Assembly (NCBI RefSeq): GCF_003438995.1
Contig: NZ_QSUN01000005.1
Location: 124,001 to 188,000 of the forward strand
Source: Bacteroides sp. OM05-12
GTDB lineage: Bacteria; Bacteroidota; Bacteroidia; Bacteroidales; Bacteroidaceae
Length of the DNA: 64,000 bases
Direction of reading: 5' to 3'
Shown here one piece after another: positions 34,081-42,830 of this stretch. The position numbers and the translations under genes were made by a program. The number at the start of each line of letters is the position of its first letter. Positions within the stretch are counted from its first letter, which is position 1. The notes under the pieces are model-generated. The model was not told the origin of the DNA. It saw only the letters and a program-made list of their open reading frames with translations, and did not search any database.

Positions 34081-34902
34081 ATGAAAAAGATGGATAAAGA
34101 TACTTTATTTAGTGCAATAAAGGCTGCATTGAGAGCCGGATTCGATATATTAGAGATTTATAATGATCCCTTATCTGATTTTGGTATTGAAAAGAAAGCA
34201 GACAATTCACCCTTGACAATTGCAGATAAAAAAGCGCATGAGACAATTGCTTCGTTTCTTGTAAATACACCTTATCCGATATTGAGCGAAGAAGGTAAAA
34301 AGATGGATTTTGCAGAACGTGAGAATTGGAATACTTTATGGATCGTAGATCCGTTGGACGGAACAAAGGAATTTATCAAGAAAAACGGTGAATTTACGGT
34401 GAATATTGCATTGGTGAAAAATAGAGTTCCGGTGATGGGAGTGATTTATGTGCCGGTAAAACAGGAACTTTATTTTGGGGAAGAAGAGTTAGGGGCTTTT
34501 AAATTGTCGAATATTTCTTCTTTGGATGAAAATGACTCGATAGATAAATTGATTGCCCGTTCCAATAAACTGCCTTTGGATAGTGCGAACGATGATGACA
34601 CGTATGTTGTTGTTGCATCCCGTTCCCATCTAACTCCGGAAACGGAAGCCTATATCGCAGAGGTACGAAAAGAACATCCGTCTGTTGAAATGGTATCCAG
34701 TGGCAGTTCCATCAAAATATGTTTGGTAGCTGAAGGAAGTGCAAATGTATATCCTCGTTTTGCTCCTACAATGGAGTGGGATACGGCAGCGGGACATGCT
34801 ATTGCGAGAGCCGCCGGAAAGGAAATTTATCAGGCGGGAACTAACAAGCCTCTTGTATATAATAAGGAGGATTTGTTGAACCCTTGGTTTATTGTAAAGT
34901 AG
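34081..34902 (+). CDS. cysQ: 3'(2'),5'-bisphosphate nucleotidase CysQ
   Basis: This inositol-monophosphatase-fold enzyme hydrolyses 3'-phosphoadenosine 5'-phosphate to AMP, removing the product of sulfotransfer. Metal-binding motifs are LSEEGKK near residue 75, the diagnostic VDPLDGTKEF near 96-105, and MEWDTAAGHAI near 234. Length is 273 residues from the ATG at 34081; an upstream in-frame ATG at 34045 would add 12 non-conserved residues. It heads the operon whose last steps make and use PAPS, so PAP removal fits the pathway. Confidence 0.92.
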   Translation: MKKMDKDTLFSAIKAALRAGFDILEIYNDPLSDFGIEKKADNSPLTIADKKAHETIASFLVNTPYPILSEEGKKMDFAERENWNTLWIVDPLDGTKEFIKKNGEFTVNIALVKNRVPVMGVIYVPVKQELYFGEEELGAFKLSNISSLDENDSIDKLIARSNKLPLDSANDDDTYVVVASRSHLTPETEAYIAEVRKEHPSVEMVSSGSSIKICLVAEGSANVYPRFAPTMEWDTAAGHAIARAAGKEIYQAGTNKPLVYNKEDLLNPWFIVK

Positions 34903-34924
34903 AAGTAGAAAGGTAAAGAGATAC

Positions 34925-36481
34925 ATGAACTTTGAAGTCATATTTGTATTACTTGTATTAATCGGGATGGTAGCCGCTTTGGTCTTAGACAAGATGAGAC
35001 CGGGTATGGTACTGTTTTCTGTCGTTGTTATCTTTCTCTGTGCCGGTATTCTTTCTCCTAAAGAGATGATTGAAGGGTTCAGCAATAAAGGGATGATAAC
35101 AGTTGCCATGCTTTTCCTTGTAAGCGAAGGGGTACGCCAAAGCGGAGCATTGGGACAGGTGATTAAAAAACTGTTACCGACAAAGAAAACCACCGTTTTT
35201 AAAGCGCAAGCCAGGATGCTTCCGACGATTGCCGTTATTTCAGCTTTTCTGAACAATACGCCGGTAGTGGTTATATTTGCACCGATTATCAAACGTTGGG
35301 CGAAGAAGGTAAACCTGCCTGCTACAAAATTTCTTATTCCTTTATCATATGCGACAATATTGGGAGGGATTTGTACTTTAATCGGTACTTCTACCAATTT
35401 GGTTGTTCACGGTATGGTATTAGAGGCCGGCTATGAAGGTTTTACAATGTTTGAACTAGGTAAAGTCGGTATTTTTATAGCTATAACAGGTATTGCCTAT
35501 CTGTTTTTATTTTCCAGTAAATTATTACCCGATTCACGTGCGGATGTTGCCGGAGCGGAAGTGGAAGAAGAAGCGGAAGTAGAACATTTACACCGGGTAG
35601 AAGCAGTATTAGGACCTCGTTTCCCGGGTATAAAAAGAACACTGAAAACCTTTGACTTTAAACGTCACTATGGAGCTGAGGTGAAAGAGATAAGGAGAGG
35701 TGGACGCAGTATTGTAACGGGGATGGATGAAGTTGAGTTACGTGAAGGTGATACGCTTGTTTTGTTGGCCGACAGTTCCTTTATTCCTACATGGGGAGAG
35801 TCCTCTGTCTTTATCATGCTTGCCAATGGAAGTGATGTGGACCCTTCTGCCGGAAAAAAGAAACGCTGGTTTGCACTTGTTTTATTGATTTTTATGATTG
35901 TAGGTGCTACAGTCGGTGAACTTCCTGTGACAAAAGAAGCTTTCCCCAACCTTAAACTGGATATGTTCTTTTTTGTCAGTATTACCACCGTATTGATGGC
36001 TTGGACAAAGCTTTTCCCACCGAAGAAGTACACGAAATATATATCTTGGGATATTCTTATCACGATTGCTTGTGCTTTTGCTATTAGTAAGGCGATGGAG
36101 AACTCCGGTTTTGCGGCTCTTGTTGCTAAATATATAATAGGTCTTGCCGACAACTACGGACCTTATGCCTTGTTGGCAGTTGTGTTTATTATCACTAACT
36201 TATTTACTGAGTTGATAACTAACAATGCGGCAGCGGCGTTGGCTTTTCCGGTAGCGCTATCTGTTGCCGACCAGTTGGGAGTGAGTCCTACACCGTTCTT
36301 TGTCGTTATTTGTATGGCTGCATCGGCTTCGTTCTCCACACCGATTGGTTATCAGACGAATTTAATTGTGCAAGGTATCGGCAACTATAAGTTTACGGAT
36401 TTCGTAAAGATTGGTTTGCCGTTGAATATAATCGTATTTTTATTATCCATATTTTTAATTCCTTTATTCTGGAAGTTTTAA
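34925..36481 (+). CDS. SLC13 family sulfate permease
   Basis: The 518-residue inner-membrane protein has about eleven helices in the DASS/SLC13 pattern. Two sodium/substrate-binding signatures are visible: SAFLNNTPVVVIFAPII near residue 115 and NLFTELITNNAAAALAFPVA near 425. Between the halves lies one RCK-C (TrkA_C)-like domain at about 215-290 (LHRVEAVLGPRFPGIKRTL to EGDTLVLLADSS). The operon context points to sulfate as the substrate. The gene is 22 bases after cysQ. Confidence 0.85.
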   Translation: MNFEVIFVLLVLIGMVAALVLDKMRPGMVLFSVVVIFLCAGILSPKEMIEGFSNKGMITVAMLFLVSEGVRQSGALGQVIKKLLPTKKTTVFKAQARMLPTIAVISAFLNNTPVVVIFAPIIKRWAKKVNLPATKFLIPLSYATILGGICTLIGTSTNLVVHGMVLEAGYEGFTMFELGKVGIFIAITGIAYLFLFSSKLLPDSRADVAGAEVEEEAEVEHLHRVEAVLGPRFPGIKRTLKTFDFKRHYGAEVKEIRRGGRSIVTGMDEVELREGDTLVLLADSSFIPTWGESSVFIMLANGSDVDPSAGKKKRWFALVLLIFMIVGATVGELPVTKEAFPNLKLDMFFFVSITTVLMAWTKLFPPKKYTKYISWDILITIACAFAISKAMENSGFAALVAKYIIGLADNYGPYALLAVVFIITNLFTELITNNAAAALAFPVALSVADQLGVSPTPFFVVICMAASASFSTPIGYQTNLIVQGIGNYKFTDFVKIGLPLNIIVFLLSIFLIPLFWKF

Positions 36482-36495
36482 TTTAATGTTTTAAG

Positions 36496-37104
36496 ATGGA
36501 AGACAACCACATATATCCGATATTTGACCGTATGCTGGGTCGTAAAGATAAAGAAGAAATGCTGAAACAGCATAGTGTGATGATTTGGTTTACCGGACTG
36601 TCCGGTTCCGGAAAAAGTACGGTAGCCATAGCATTGGAACGAGAGCTTCATAAAAGAGGATTACTTTGCCGTATCCTTGACGGAGATAATATCCGTAGCG
36701 GTATCAACAATAATTTAGGTTTTTCAGAAGCAGATCGTGTTGAAAATATCCGTCGTATAGCCGAAGTCGGGAAATTGTTTATAGATTCAGGTATTATTGC
36801 CATAGCCGCTTTTATCAGTCCGAATAATGATATACGTGAGATGGCTTCCAATATTATCGGAAAAGATGATTTCTTGGAAGTATTTGTGAATACGCCGTTG
36901 GAAGTGTGTGAAGAAAGAGATGTGAAAGGTTTGTATGCAAAAGCCCGTAAAGGTGAAATTAAAAATTTTACAGGTATCAGTGCTCCATTTGAAGCACCGG
37001 AACATCCGGCCCTTTTATTGGATACGTCCAAATTGTCTTTGGAAGAATCAGTCAATAAATTATTGGAACTGATATTGCCTAAAGTATGTAATTGTAGAAA
37101 ATAA
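36496..37104 (+). CDS. cysC: Adenylyl-sulfate kinase CysC
   Basis: The 202-residue kinase converts APS to PAPS. The P-loop GLSGSGKST lies at about residues 34-42, LDGDNIRSGINNNLGFSE near 60 is the APS-binding region, and FISPNNDIREMA near 106 and VKGLYAKARKGEIKNFTGI near 142 are diagnostic for the family. The presence of a kinase rather than an APS reductase in the cluster shows that it makes PAPS for sulfotransfer rather than for cysteine synthesis. Confidence 0.94.
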   Translation: MEDNHIYPIFDRMLGRKDKEEMLKQHSVMIWFTGLSGSGKSTVAIALERELHKRGLLCRILDGDNIRSGINNNLGFSEADRVENIRRIAEVGKLFIDSGIIAIAAFISPNNDIREMASNIIGKDDFLEVFVNTPLEVCEERDVKGLYAKARKGEIKNFTGISAPFEAPEHPALLLDTSKLSLEESVNKLLELILPKVCNCRK

Positions 37105-37119
37105 TATAATATATAAAAC

Positions 37120-38028
37120 ATGTCAGAGTATAAATTAAGCCACTTGCAGGAACTCGAAGCTGAGTCGATACATATTATCCGCGAAGTGGCGGCGGAATTT
37201 GAGAATCCTGTAATGCTTTACTCCATCGGAAAAGATTCGTCAGTGATGGTTCGTTTGGCGGAAAAGGCTTTTGCGCCCGGTAAGGTACCGTTCCCGTTGA
37301 TGCATATCGATTCAAAGTGGAAGTTTAAGGAAATGATTCAGTTTCGTGACGAATATGCTAAAAAATATGGTTGGAATCTGATTGTTGAGTCCAATATGGA
37401 AGCATTTCATGCCGGCGTAGGTCCGTTTACTCATGGAAGTAAGGTACATACGGATTTGATGAAGACACAAGCATTGTTGCGTGGATTAGATAAATATAAG
37501 TTTGATGCAGCCTTTGGAGGTGCACGCCGTGATGAAGAGAAAAGTCGTGCGAAAGAGCGTATCTATTCTTTCCGTGATCGCTTCCACCAATGGGACCCGA
37601 AGAATCAGCGTCCCGAGCTTTGGGATATTTACAACGGACGTGTACATAAAGGTGAGAGCATCCGTGTATTTCCGTTAAGTAACTGGACGGAACTTGATAT
37701 CTGGCAATATATCCGATTGGAGAATATACCTATTGTTCCTCTTTATTTTGCAAAAGAACGCCCTTGTGTAGAGATAGACGGTAATTTGATTATGGCGGAT
37801 GACGATCGTTTGCCGGAGAAATATCGTGATCAGATTAAGATGCGTATGGTTCGTTTCCGTACTTTAGGATGTTGGCCTTTGACCGGGGCTGTGGAGAGTA
37901 ATGCAGATACAATCGAAAAGATTGTGGAAGAAATGATGACGACGACTAAGAGTGAACGCACTACCCGTGTCATTGATTTCGATCAGGATGCAAGTATGGA
38001 GCAAAAGAAACGTGAAGGGTACTTCTAA
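37120..38028 (+). CDS. cysD: Sulfate adenylyltransferase subunit CysD
   Basis: The 302-residue subunit belongs to the PAPS-reductase/PP-loop family and adenylates sulfate. The PP-loop [18 protein letters not shown] is near residue 34, and [16 protein letters not shown] near 130 and [16 protein letters not shown] near 247 are conserved. It works as a heterodimer with CysN, whose gene begins 29 bases downstream. Confidence 0.95.
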   Translation: MSEYKLSHLQELEAESIHIIREVAAEFENPVMLYSIGKDSSVMVRLAEKAFAPGKVPFPLMHIDSKWKFKEMIQFRDEYAKKYGWNLIVESNMEAFHAGVGPFTHGSKVHTDLMKTQALLRGLDKYKFDAAFGGARRDEEKSRAKERIYSFRDRFHQWDPKNQRPELWDIYNGRVHKGESIRVFPLSNWTELDIWQYIRLENIPIVPLYFAKERPCVEIDGNLIMADDDRLPEKYRDQIKMRMVRFRTLGCWPLTGAVESNADTIEKIVEEMMTTTKSERTTRVIDFDQDASMEQKKREGYF

Positions 38029-38057
38029 TTATGAAGAATTAAAATCAAGAATTAAGA

Positions 38058-39488
38058 ATGGATACAAAATTAGATATAAAGGCTTTCCTCGACAAAGACG
38101 AACAAAAAGACTTACTTCGTTTGCTGACTGCCGGTTCTGTGGATGATGGAAAGTCAACGCTTATCGGTCGTTTATTATTCGATAGTAAAAAGTTATATGA
38201 GGATCAGCTCGATGCCTTGGAAAGAGATAGTAAACGAATGGGTAATGCCGGTGATCATATTGATTATGCATTATTACTTGACGGTCTGAAAGCAGAGCGT
38301 GAGCAGGGCATCACAATTGATGTGGCTTATCGTTATTTCTCTACTAACAATCGTAAGTTTATCATTGCCGACACTCCGGGACACGAACAATATACCCGCA
38401 ATATGATAACCGGCGGTTCGACTGCCAACCTTGCAATCATTCTCGTCGATGCCCGTACAGGTGTGATTACACAAACTCGCCGACATACTTATCTTGTTTC
38501 CCTGTTAGGAATCAAGCATGTGGTTTTGGCTGTCAATAAGATGGACTTGGTAGATTTTTCAGAGGAACGTTTTAATGAAATAGTGGGTGAGTACAAGAAG
38601 TTTGTGGAACCGCTTGGTATTCCGGATGTAAACTGTATTCCGTTGTCGGCTTTGGATGGCGATAATGTTGTGGAGAAGTCTGACCGTACTCCATGGTACA
38701 AAGGCATTTCTTTATTAGACTTTTTAGAAACGGTTCATATAGCTAGTGACCATAACTTCGATGATTTCCGTTATCCGGTTCAGTATGTATTGCGTCCGAA
38801 TCTTGATTTCCGTGGTTTCTGCGGAAAAGTAGCTTCCGGGGTTGTTCGTAAAGGAGACACGGTGATGGCATTACCTTCAGGGAAAACGTCCAAGATTAAG
38901 AGCATCGTAACTTATGACGGAGAACTGGACTACGCATTTCCTCCCCAATCTGTGACGCTTACATTGGAAGATGAGATAGATGTGTCTCGTGGAGAGATGC
39001 TTGTACATCCCGATAATCTTCCGATGGTAGACCGTAATTTCGAAACGATGTTAGTGTGGATGGATGAGGAGAATATGGATATGAATAAACATTTCTATAT
39101 CAAGCAGACCACAAATTTAACCCGTGCTCATATCAGCAATATTCGTTATCGTGTGGATATCAATACAATGGAACATATTGAAAACGTTCCGGCGTTGAAG
39201 TTGAATGAGATTGCCAATGTGGTATTGACTACAGCCAAACCTTTGTTCTTCGACTCATATCAAAAGAATAAAGCGTGCGGTTCTTTTATTTTGATAGATC
39301 CGATTACTAACAATACCAGTGCGGTAGGTATGATTATCGACCGTGTGGATTCTAAAGATATGATATCAGAAGAACTTCCTGTATTGAATCTTCCGAAGTT
39401 AGGAATAGGAGAGGAACATTATGAAGCGATTGAAAAGGCTTGTAAAGACCTCGAACGTCAGGGAGTAGCCATAAATATAATAAAGTAA
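38058..39488 (+). CDS. cysN: Sulfate adenylyltransferase GTPase subunit CysN
   Basis: The 476-residue protein is an EF-Tu-like GTPase. G1 is [10 protein letters not shown] at residues 26-35, G3 is ADTPGHEQY near 103 and G4 is NKMD near 158. Beta-barrel domains II and III follow. GTP hydrolysis drives the unfavourable formation of APS by CysD. It has no fused CysC kinase domain, since CysC is separate here. It is six bases upstream of the sulfotransferase gene. Confidence 0.95.
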   Translation: MDTKLDIKAFLDKDEQKDLLRLLTAGSVDDGKSTLIGRLLFDSKKLYEDQLDALERDSKRMGNAGDHIDYALLLDGLKAEREQGITIDVAYRYFSTNNRKFIIADTPGHEQYTRNMITGGSTANLAIILVDARTGVITQTRRHTYLVSLLGIKHVVLAVNKMDLVDFSEERFNEIVGEYKKFVEPLGIPDVNCIPLSALDGDNVVEKSDRTPWYKGISLLDFLETVHIASDHNFDDFRYPVQYVLRPNLDFRGFCGKVASGVVRKGDTVMALPSGKTSKIKSIVTYDGELDYAFPPQSVTLTLEDEIDVSRGEMLVHPDNLPMVDRNFETMLVWMDEENMDMNKHFYIKQTTNLTRAHISNIRYRVDINTMEHIENVPALKLNEIANVVLTTAKPLFFDSYQKNKACGSFILIDPITNNTSAVGMIIDRVDSKDMISEELPVLNLPKLGIGEEHYEAIEKACKDLERQGVAINIIK

Positions 39489-39494
39489 AGAAAG

Positions 39495-40601
39495 ATGGGA
39501 TTACTTGAATTTAATAAACTGCCGATTAATACATTGGTAGGAGCAGATTGGAAAACCTTTCATGATATTACGAAAGGAAGGGATATTGATAAAGGTTACC
39601 GTCAGAAGTATTATTTAACGAAAGGTGTATGCCGTTTATTAAGTCTGTTGAAACCTATACAGGATAGCAAATACAGGAAATTATTGGCAGATAAACCTTT
39701 GGAAAATGACCCGGTGTTTATTTTAGGACATTGGAGAAGCGGTACAACCTTTGTTCATAATGTATTTTCTTGCGACAAGCATTTCGGTTATAATACCACT
39801 TATCAAACCGTTTTTCCTCATTTGATGATGTGGGGACAGGCATTCTTTAAAAAGAATATGTCTTGGTTGATGCCGGATAAACGTCCGACGGATAATATGG
39901 AATTGGCTGTGGATTTGCCGCAGGAAGAAGAGTTCGCTTTGTCGAATATGATGCCTTATACGTATTATAACTTCTGGTTTTTACCTAAATATATGCAGGA
40001 GTATTGTGATAAATATTTGCTCTTCAATGATATTCCTGAAGAAGAGTTGAAAGTATTTGAGGATGTCTTTACAAAGCTGATTAAAATTTCGCTTTGGAAT
40101 ACAGGCGGTACACAATTCCTTTCAAAGAATCCTCCTCATACCGGACGTGTAAAGGAGTTGGTGAAGATGTTCCCGAATGCGAAGTTTATCTATCTGATGC
40201 GTAATCCTTATACGGTGTTTGAAAGTACACGCAGTTTCTTTACGAATACGATTCAACCGTTGAAACTTGAGAATATTTCTAATGAGCAGATTGAAGAAAA
40301 TATTTTGTCTGTTTATGCAAAGCTTTATCATAAATATGAAGAAGATAAAAAGTTTGTTCCAGAAGGGAATCTGATTGAAGTGAAGTTTGAGGATTTTGAA
40401 GTTGATGCGATGGCCAAGACAAAAGAAATCTATGAGAAATTGTCTATCCCGGGTTATGAAGCTGCTAAAGAGGATATTGAGAAATATCTGGGACAGAAGA
40501 AAGGATACAAGAAAAACAAGTATACCTATGATGCCCGTACCGTGCAATTGGTAGAAGCAAATTGGGATTTTGCTTTGAAAGATTGGGGATATACGTTATA
40601 G
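39495..40601 (+). CDS. PAPS-dependent sulfotransferase, BtSULT type
   Basis: The 368-residue cytoplasmic enzyme transfers sulfate from PAPS. The 5'-phosphosulfate loop is GHWRSGTT at residues 78-85; the 3'-phosphate site is YLMRNPYTVFESTRSFF at about 233-249, with Arg236 and Ser244. The operon order cysC-cysD-cysN-sulfotransferase is that of the Bacteroides thetaiotaomicron cluster whose sulfotransferase (as I recall, BT0416/BtSULT) sulfonates cholesterol and related steroids. Substrate identity here is inference from family and context. Confidence 0.85.
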   Translation: MGLLEFNKLPINTLVGADWKTFHDITKGRDIDKGYRQKYYLTKGVCRLLSLLKPIQDSKYRKLLADKPLENDPVFILGHWRSGTTFVHNVFSCDKHFGYNTTYQTVFPHLMMWGQAFFKKNMSWLMPDKRPTDNMELAVDLPQEEEFALSNMMPYTYYNFWFLPKYMQEYCDKYLLFNDIPEEELKVFEDVFTKLIKISLWNTGGTQFLSKNPPHTGRVKELVKMFPNAKFIYLMRNPYTVFESTRSFFTNTIQPLKLENISNEQIEENILSVYAKLYHKYEEDKKFVPEGNLIEVKFEDFEVDAMAKTKEIYEKLSIPGYEAAKEDIEKYLGQKKGYKKNKYTYDARTVQLVEANWDFALKDWGYTL

Positions 40602-40656
40602 TTGGCGAATAACCATATTACTGAGAGATTTGAGTATTAATAAAATAAATAATAAT

Positions 40657-41610
40657 ATGTATAAGAAATTAGGCTTAATGTTATTTCTGGGAAGCATGTT
40701 CGTTTTTATGCAAGCTCAGGAGAGAGTAGTACCGATACCTTTTGGCGATATGAATAATTGGGTGACTAGAAAAATACACGAATCAGGAATTATAGGTGGT
40801 GCTACGAAATCTGTTTATGCCGTTGGTCCTACCCAAACAATAGAAAAAAACGAGGCTTATGAGAACTTGGGCGGTTCTCCATGGGCTACTTCCAATGTTT
40901 TTGCAAAAGTAGCGGGAATCAGTAAAACAAATGTTTCCGTGTTTCCTGAAAAGCGGGGTGACGGATATTGTGCCCGTTTGGAGACGCGTTATGAGAGTGT
41001 GAAAGTATTCGGATTAGTTGATATAGAAGTTATTGCTGCCGGCTCACTCTTTACAGGAAGTGTGCATGAGCCCATCAGTGGAACAAAAAATCCGATGAGA
41101 ATGTTAAATATGGGTATTCCTTTTACGGAAAAGCCGAAAGCGCTTCGTTTTGACTATAAAATAAAAATGTCGGGAGAATCGGATAGGGTTTGTTCTACAG
41201 GATTCAGTAAAAAGACGAAAGTAAAAGGAACGGATTATCCGGTGGTTGTACTCCTTCTTCAAAAGAGGTGGGAAGACGGGAAAGGAAATATTTATGCTAT
41301 ACGTGTAGGCACGATGGTGCTACGTTATGACAAAAGTACCGATTGGGTCAATGGAGCCACTTATCCGATTCATTACGGGAATATCACTAAAGAACCTTTC
41401 TATGTGGAAGAATGGATGAAGATACAGGATCAAGAACGATATTCAACAAATAGCAAAGGTAAAAGCGTTCCTGTAAAGGAAATGGGATGGGGTACGGCAA
41501 ATGATATGCCTACACACATGGTGTTGCAGTTCGCTTCCAGCCATGGAGGAGCATATATCGGTTCACCGGGTAATGCGATGTGGGTGGATAATGTTGCATT
41601 AGTCTATTAA
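40657..41610 (+). CDS. Exported PCMD domain protein of sulfation operon
   Basis: The 317-residue protein has a signal peptide (MYKKLGLMLFLGSMFVFMQA) and a PCMD (PF13201) beta-sandwich, with the signature GDMNNWVTR near residue 30 and AMWVDNVALVY at the end. A TTG at 40630 is in frame, but the ATG at 40657 directly precedes the signal peptide. Proteins with this fold often bind carbohydrates; a role in presenting or exporting the sulfated product is only inferred from its position 55 bases after the sulfotransferase. Confidence 0.75.
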   Translation: MYKKLGLMLFLGSMFVFMQAQERVVPIPFGDMNNWVTRKIHESGIIGGATKSVYAVGPTQTIEKNEAYENLGGSPWATSNVFAKVAGISKTNVSVFPEKRGDGYCARLETRYESVKVFGLVDIEVIAAGSLFTGSVHEPISGTKNPMRMLNMGIPFTEKPKALRFDYKIKMSGESDRVCSTGFSKKTKVKGTDYPVVVLLLQKRWEDGKGNIYAIRVGTMVLRYDKSTDWVNGATYPIHYGNITKEPFYVEEWMKIQDQERYSTNSKGKSVPVKEMGWGTANDMPTHMVLQFASSHGGAYIGSPGNAMWVDNVALVY

Positions 41611-41613
41611 TTC

Positions 41614-42030
41614 ATGGGGAGGATATTGGCTCTGGATTATGGAAGGAAGCGTACAGGTGTTGCCGTAAGTGATCCTTTAAAGATTATAGCGAACGGATTG
41701 ACTACTGTGCCTACTCATGAGTTACTTGTTTTTTTGCAAAATTATATGGTAAAAGAACAAGTAGAAAGGATTCTTATCGGCCTTCCTAGGCAGATGTCCG
41801 GAGAACTGTCTGAAAGTATGAACTATATACGACCGTTTGTAGCCCGTTTGAAGAAAACATTTCCTGATATTCCGGTGGAGTTCGTTGACGAACGTTTTAC
41901 TTCCGTCTTGGCACATCAAGCCATGCTCGACGGGGGATTAAAGAAAAAAGAACGGCAGAATAAGGCATTGGTAGATGAGATCAGTGCAACGATTATTCTT
42001 CAGTCTTATTTAGAGAGTAAAAGAACATAA
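41614..42030 (+). CDS. ruvX: Holliday junction resolvase RuvX/YqgF
   Basis: The 138-residue RNase H-fold protein has the first acid in LALDYGRKRTGVAVSD near residue 6, GLPRQMSGE near 53, and FVDERFTSVLA near 90. The enzyme is proposed to resolve Holliday junctions or process pre-16S rRNA. It starts three bases after the PCMD gene stop and is 16 bases before def, linking the sulfation operon to housekeeping genes. Confidence 0.9.
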   Translation: MGRILALDYGRKRTGVAVSDPLKIIANGLTTVPTHELLVFLQNYMVKEQVERILIGLPRQMSGELSESMNYIRPFVARLKKTFPDIPVEFVDERFTSVLAHQAMLDGGLKKKERQNKALVDEISATIILQSYLESKRT

Positions 42031-42046
42031 TTAAAAAACGATAAAT

Positions 42047-42601
42047 ATGATATTACCTATTTATACATACGGGCAACCTGTATTACGCAAAGTTGCGGAA
42101 GATATAACTCCTGACTATCCGGAGTTGAAAGAATTGATTGCCAATATGTTTGAAACAATGACGCATGCGGAAGGTGTGGGACTTGCTGCTCCGCAGATAG
42201 GACTTCCTATTCGTATAGTAACGATTGACTTGGATGTGCTTTCAGAAGATATGCCTGAATATAAAGATTTCCGTAAGGCATTTATTAATGCGCATATACT
42301 TGAAAAAGAGGGGGAAGAGGTTTCCATAGAAGAAGGTTGTTTGAGTTTGCCTGGCATTCATGAAGCAGTTAAGCGTAAAAACCGTATTCATGTAAAGTAT
42401 CTGGATGAGAATTTGGAAGAACATGATGAATGGGTGGAAGGATACTTGGCCCGTGTAATGCAACATGAATTCGACCATTTGGATGGTAAAATGTTTATTG
42501 ACCATCTTTCTCCGTTGCGCAAACAGATGATTAAAGGAAAATTGAATGCCTTGCTGAAAGGTAAAGCGCATTGCACCTATAAGGTAAAGACCGTGAAGTA
42601 A
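42047..42601 (+). CDS. def: Peptide deformylase
   Basis: The 184-residue metalloenzyme removes the formyl group from nascent proteins. All three motifs are present: [10 protein letters not shown] near residue 45, EEGCLSLPG near 102 with the metal Cys, and QHEFDHLDG near 145 with the two His ligands and catalytic Glu. It is followed by a tandem repeat at 42618-42722. Confidence 0.95.
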   Translation: MILPIYTYGQPVLRKVAEDITPDYPELKELIANMFETMTHAEGVGLAAPQIGLPIRIVTIDLDVLSEDMPEYKDFRKAFINAHILEKEGEEVSIEEGCLSLPGIHEAVKRKNRIHVKYLDENLEEHDEWVEGYLARVMQHEFDHLDGKMFIDHLSPLRKQMIKGKLNALLKGKAHCTYKVKTVK

Positions 42602-42617
42602 TCGGTATGTCGGTATG

Positions 42618-42722
42618 ACCCTGCCGTGGGTCACCCTGCCACCCTGCTGTGGGTTGCTTCATCACCCTGCTGTGGGTTACCTTACCACCCTGCCGTGAGT
42701 CGTCATGTCGCCCTCTGCAGGG
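42618..42722 (+). repeat. Period-23 tandem hairpin repeat
   Basis: Units start at 42618, 42641, 42664, 42687 and, partial, 42710. Each has ACCCTGCNGTGGGT or a close variant, able to form a tiny ACCC/GGGT hairpin. An extra partial unit (ACCCTG at 42633) overlaps the first. It lies between def and the TPR gene promoter. Confidence 0.85.
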
Positions 42723-42797
42723 TGTATTATGATTGCCGGACAGATCTTTGTTGCTGTGAAAAAAAGTTATATCCCTTGCCACTTCATTCTAAATCAT

Positions 42798-42805
42798 TAC
42801 TTTTG
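42798..42805 (+). promoter_or_regulatory. Promoter -7 element of TPR gene
   Basis: TACTTTTG lies 25 bases before the ATG, with a weak TTGC about 20 bases upstream of it. Confidence 0.5.
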
Positions 42806-42830
42806 CTAACTATTGATAACTAGAAGGTAA

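Noticed and set aside
42618..42722. Possible CRISPR array
   Set aside because: Units are directly adjacent with a fixed 23-bp period and no spacers; no cas genes are in the window. The same holds for the array at 33728-33793.
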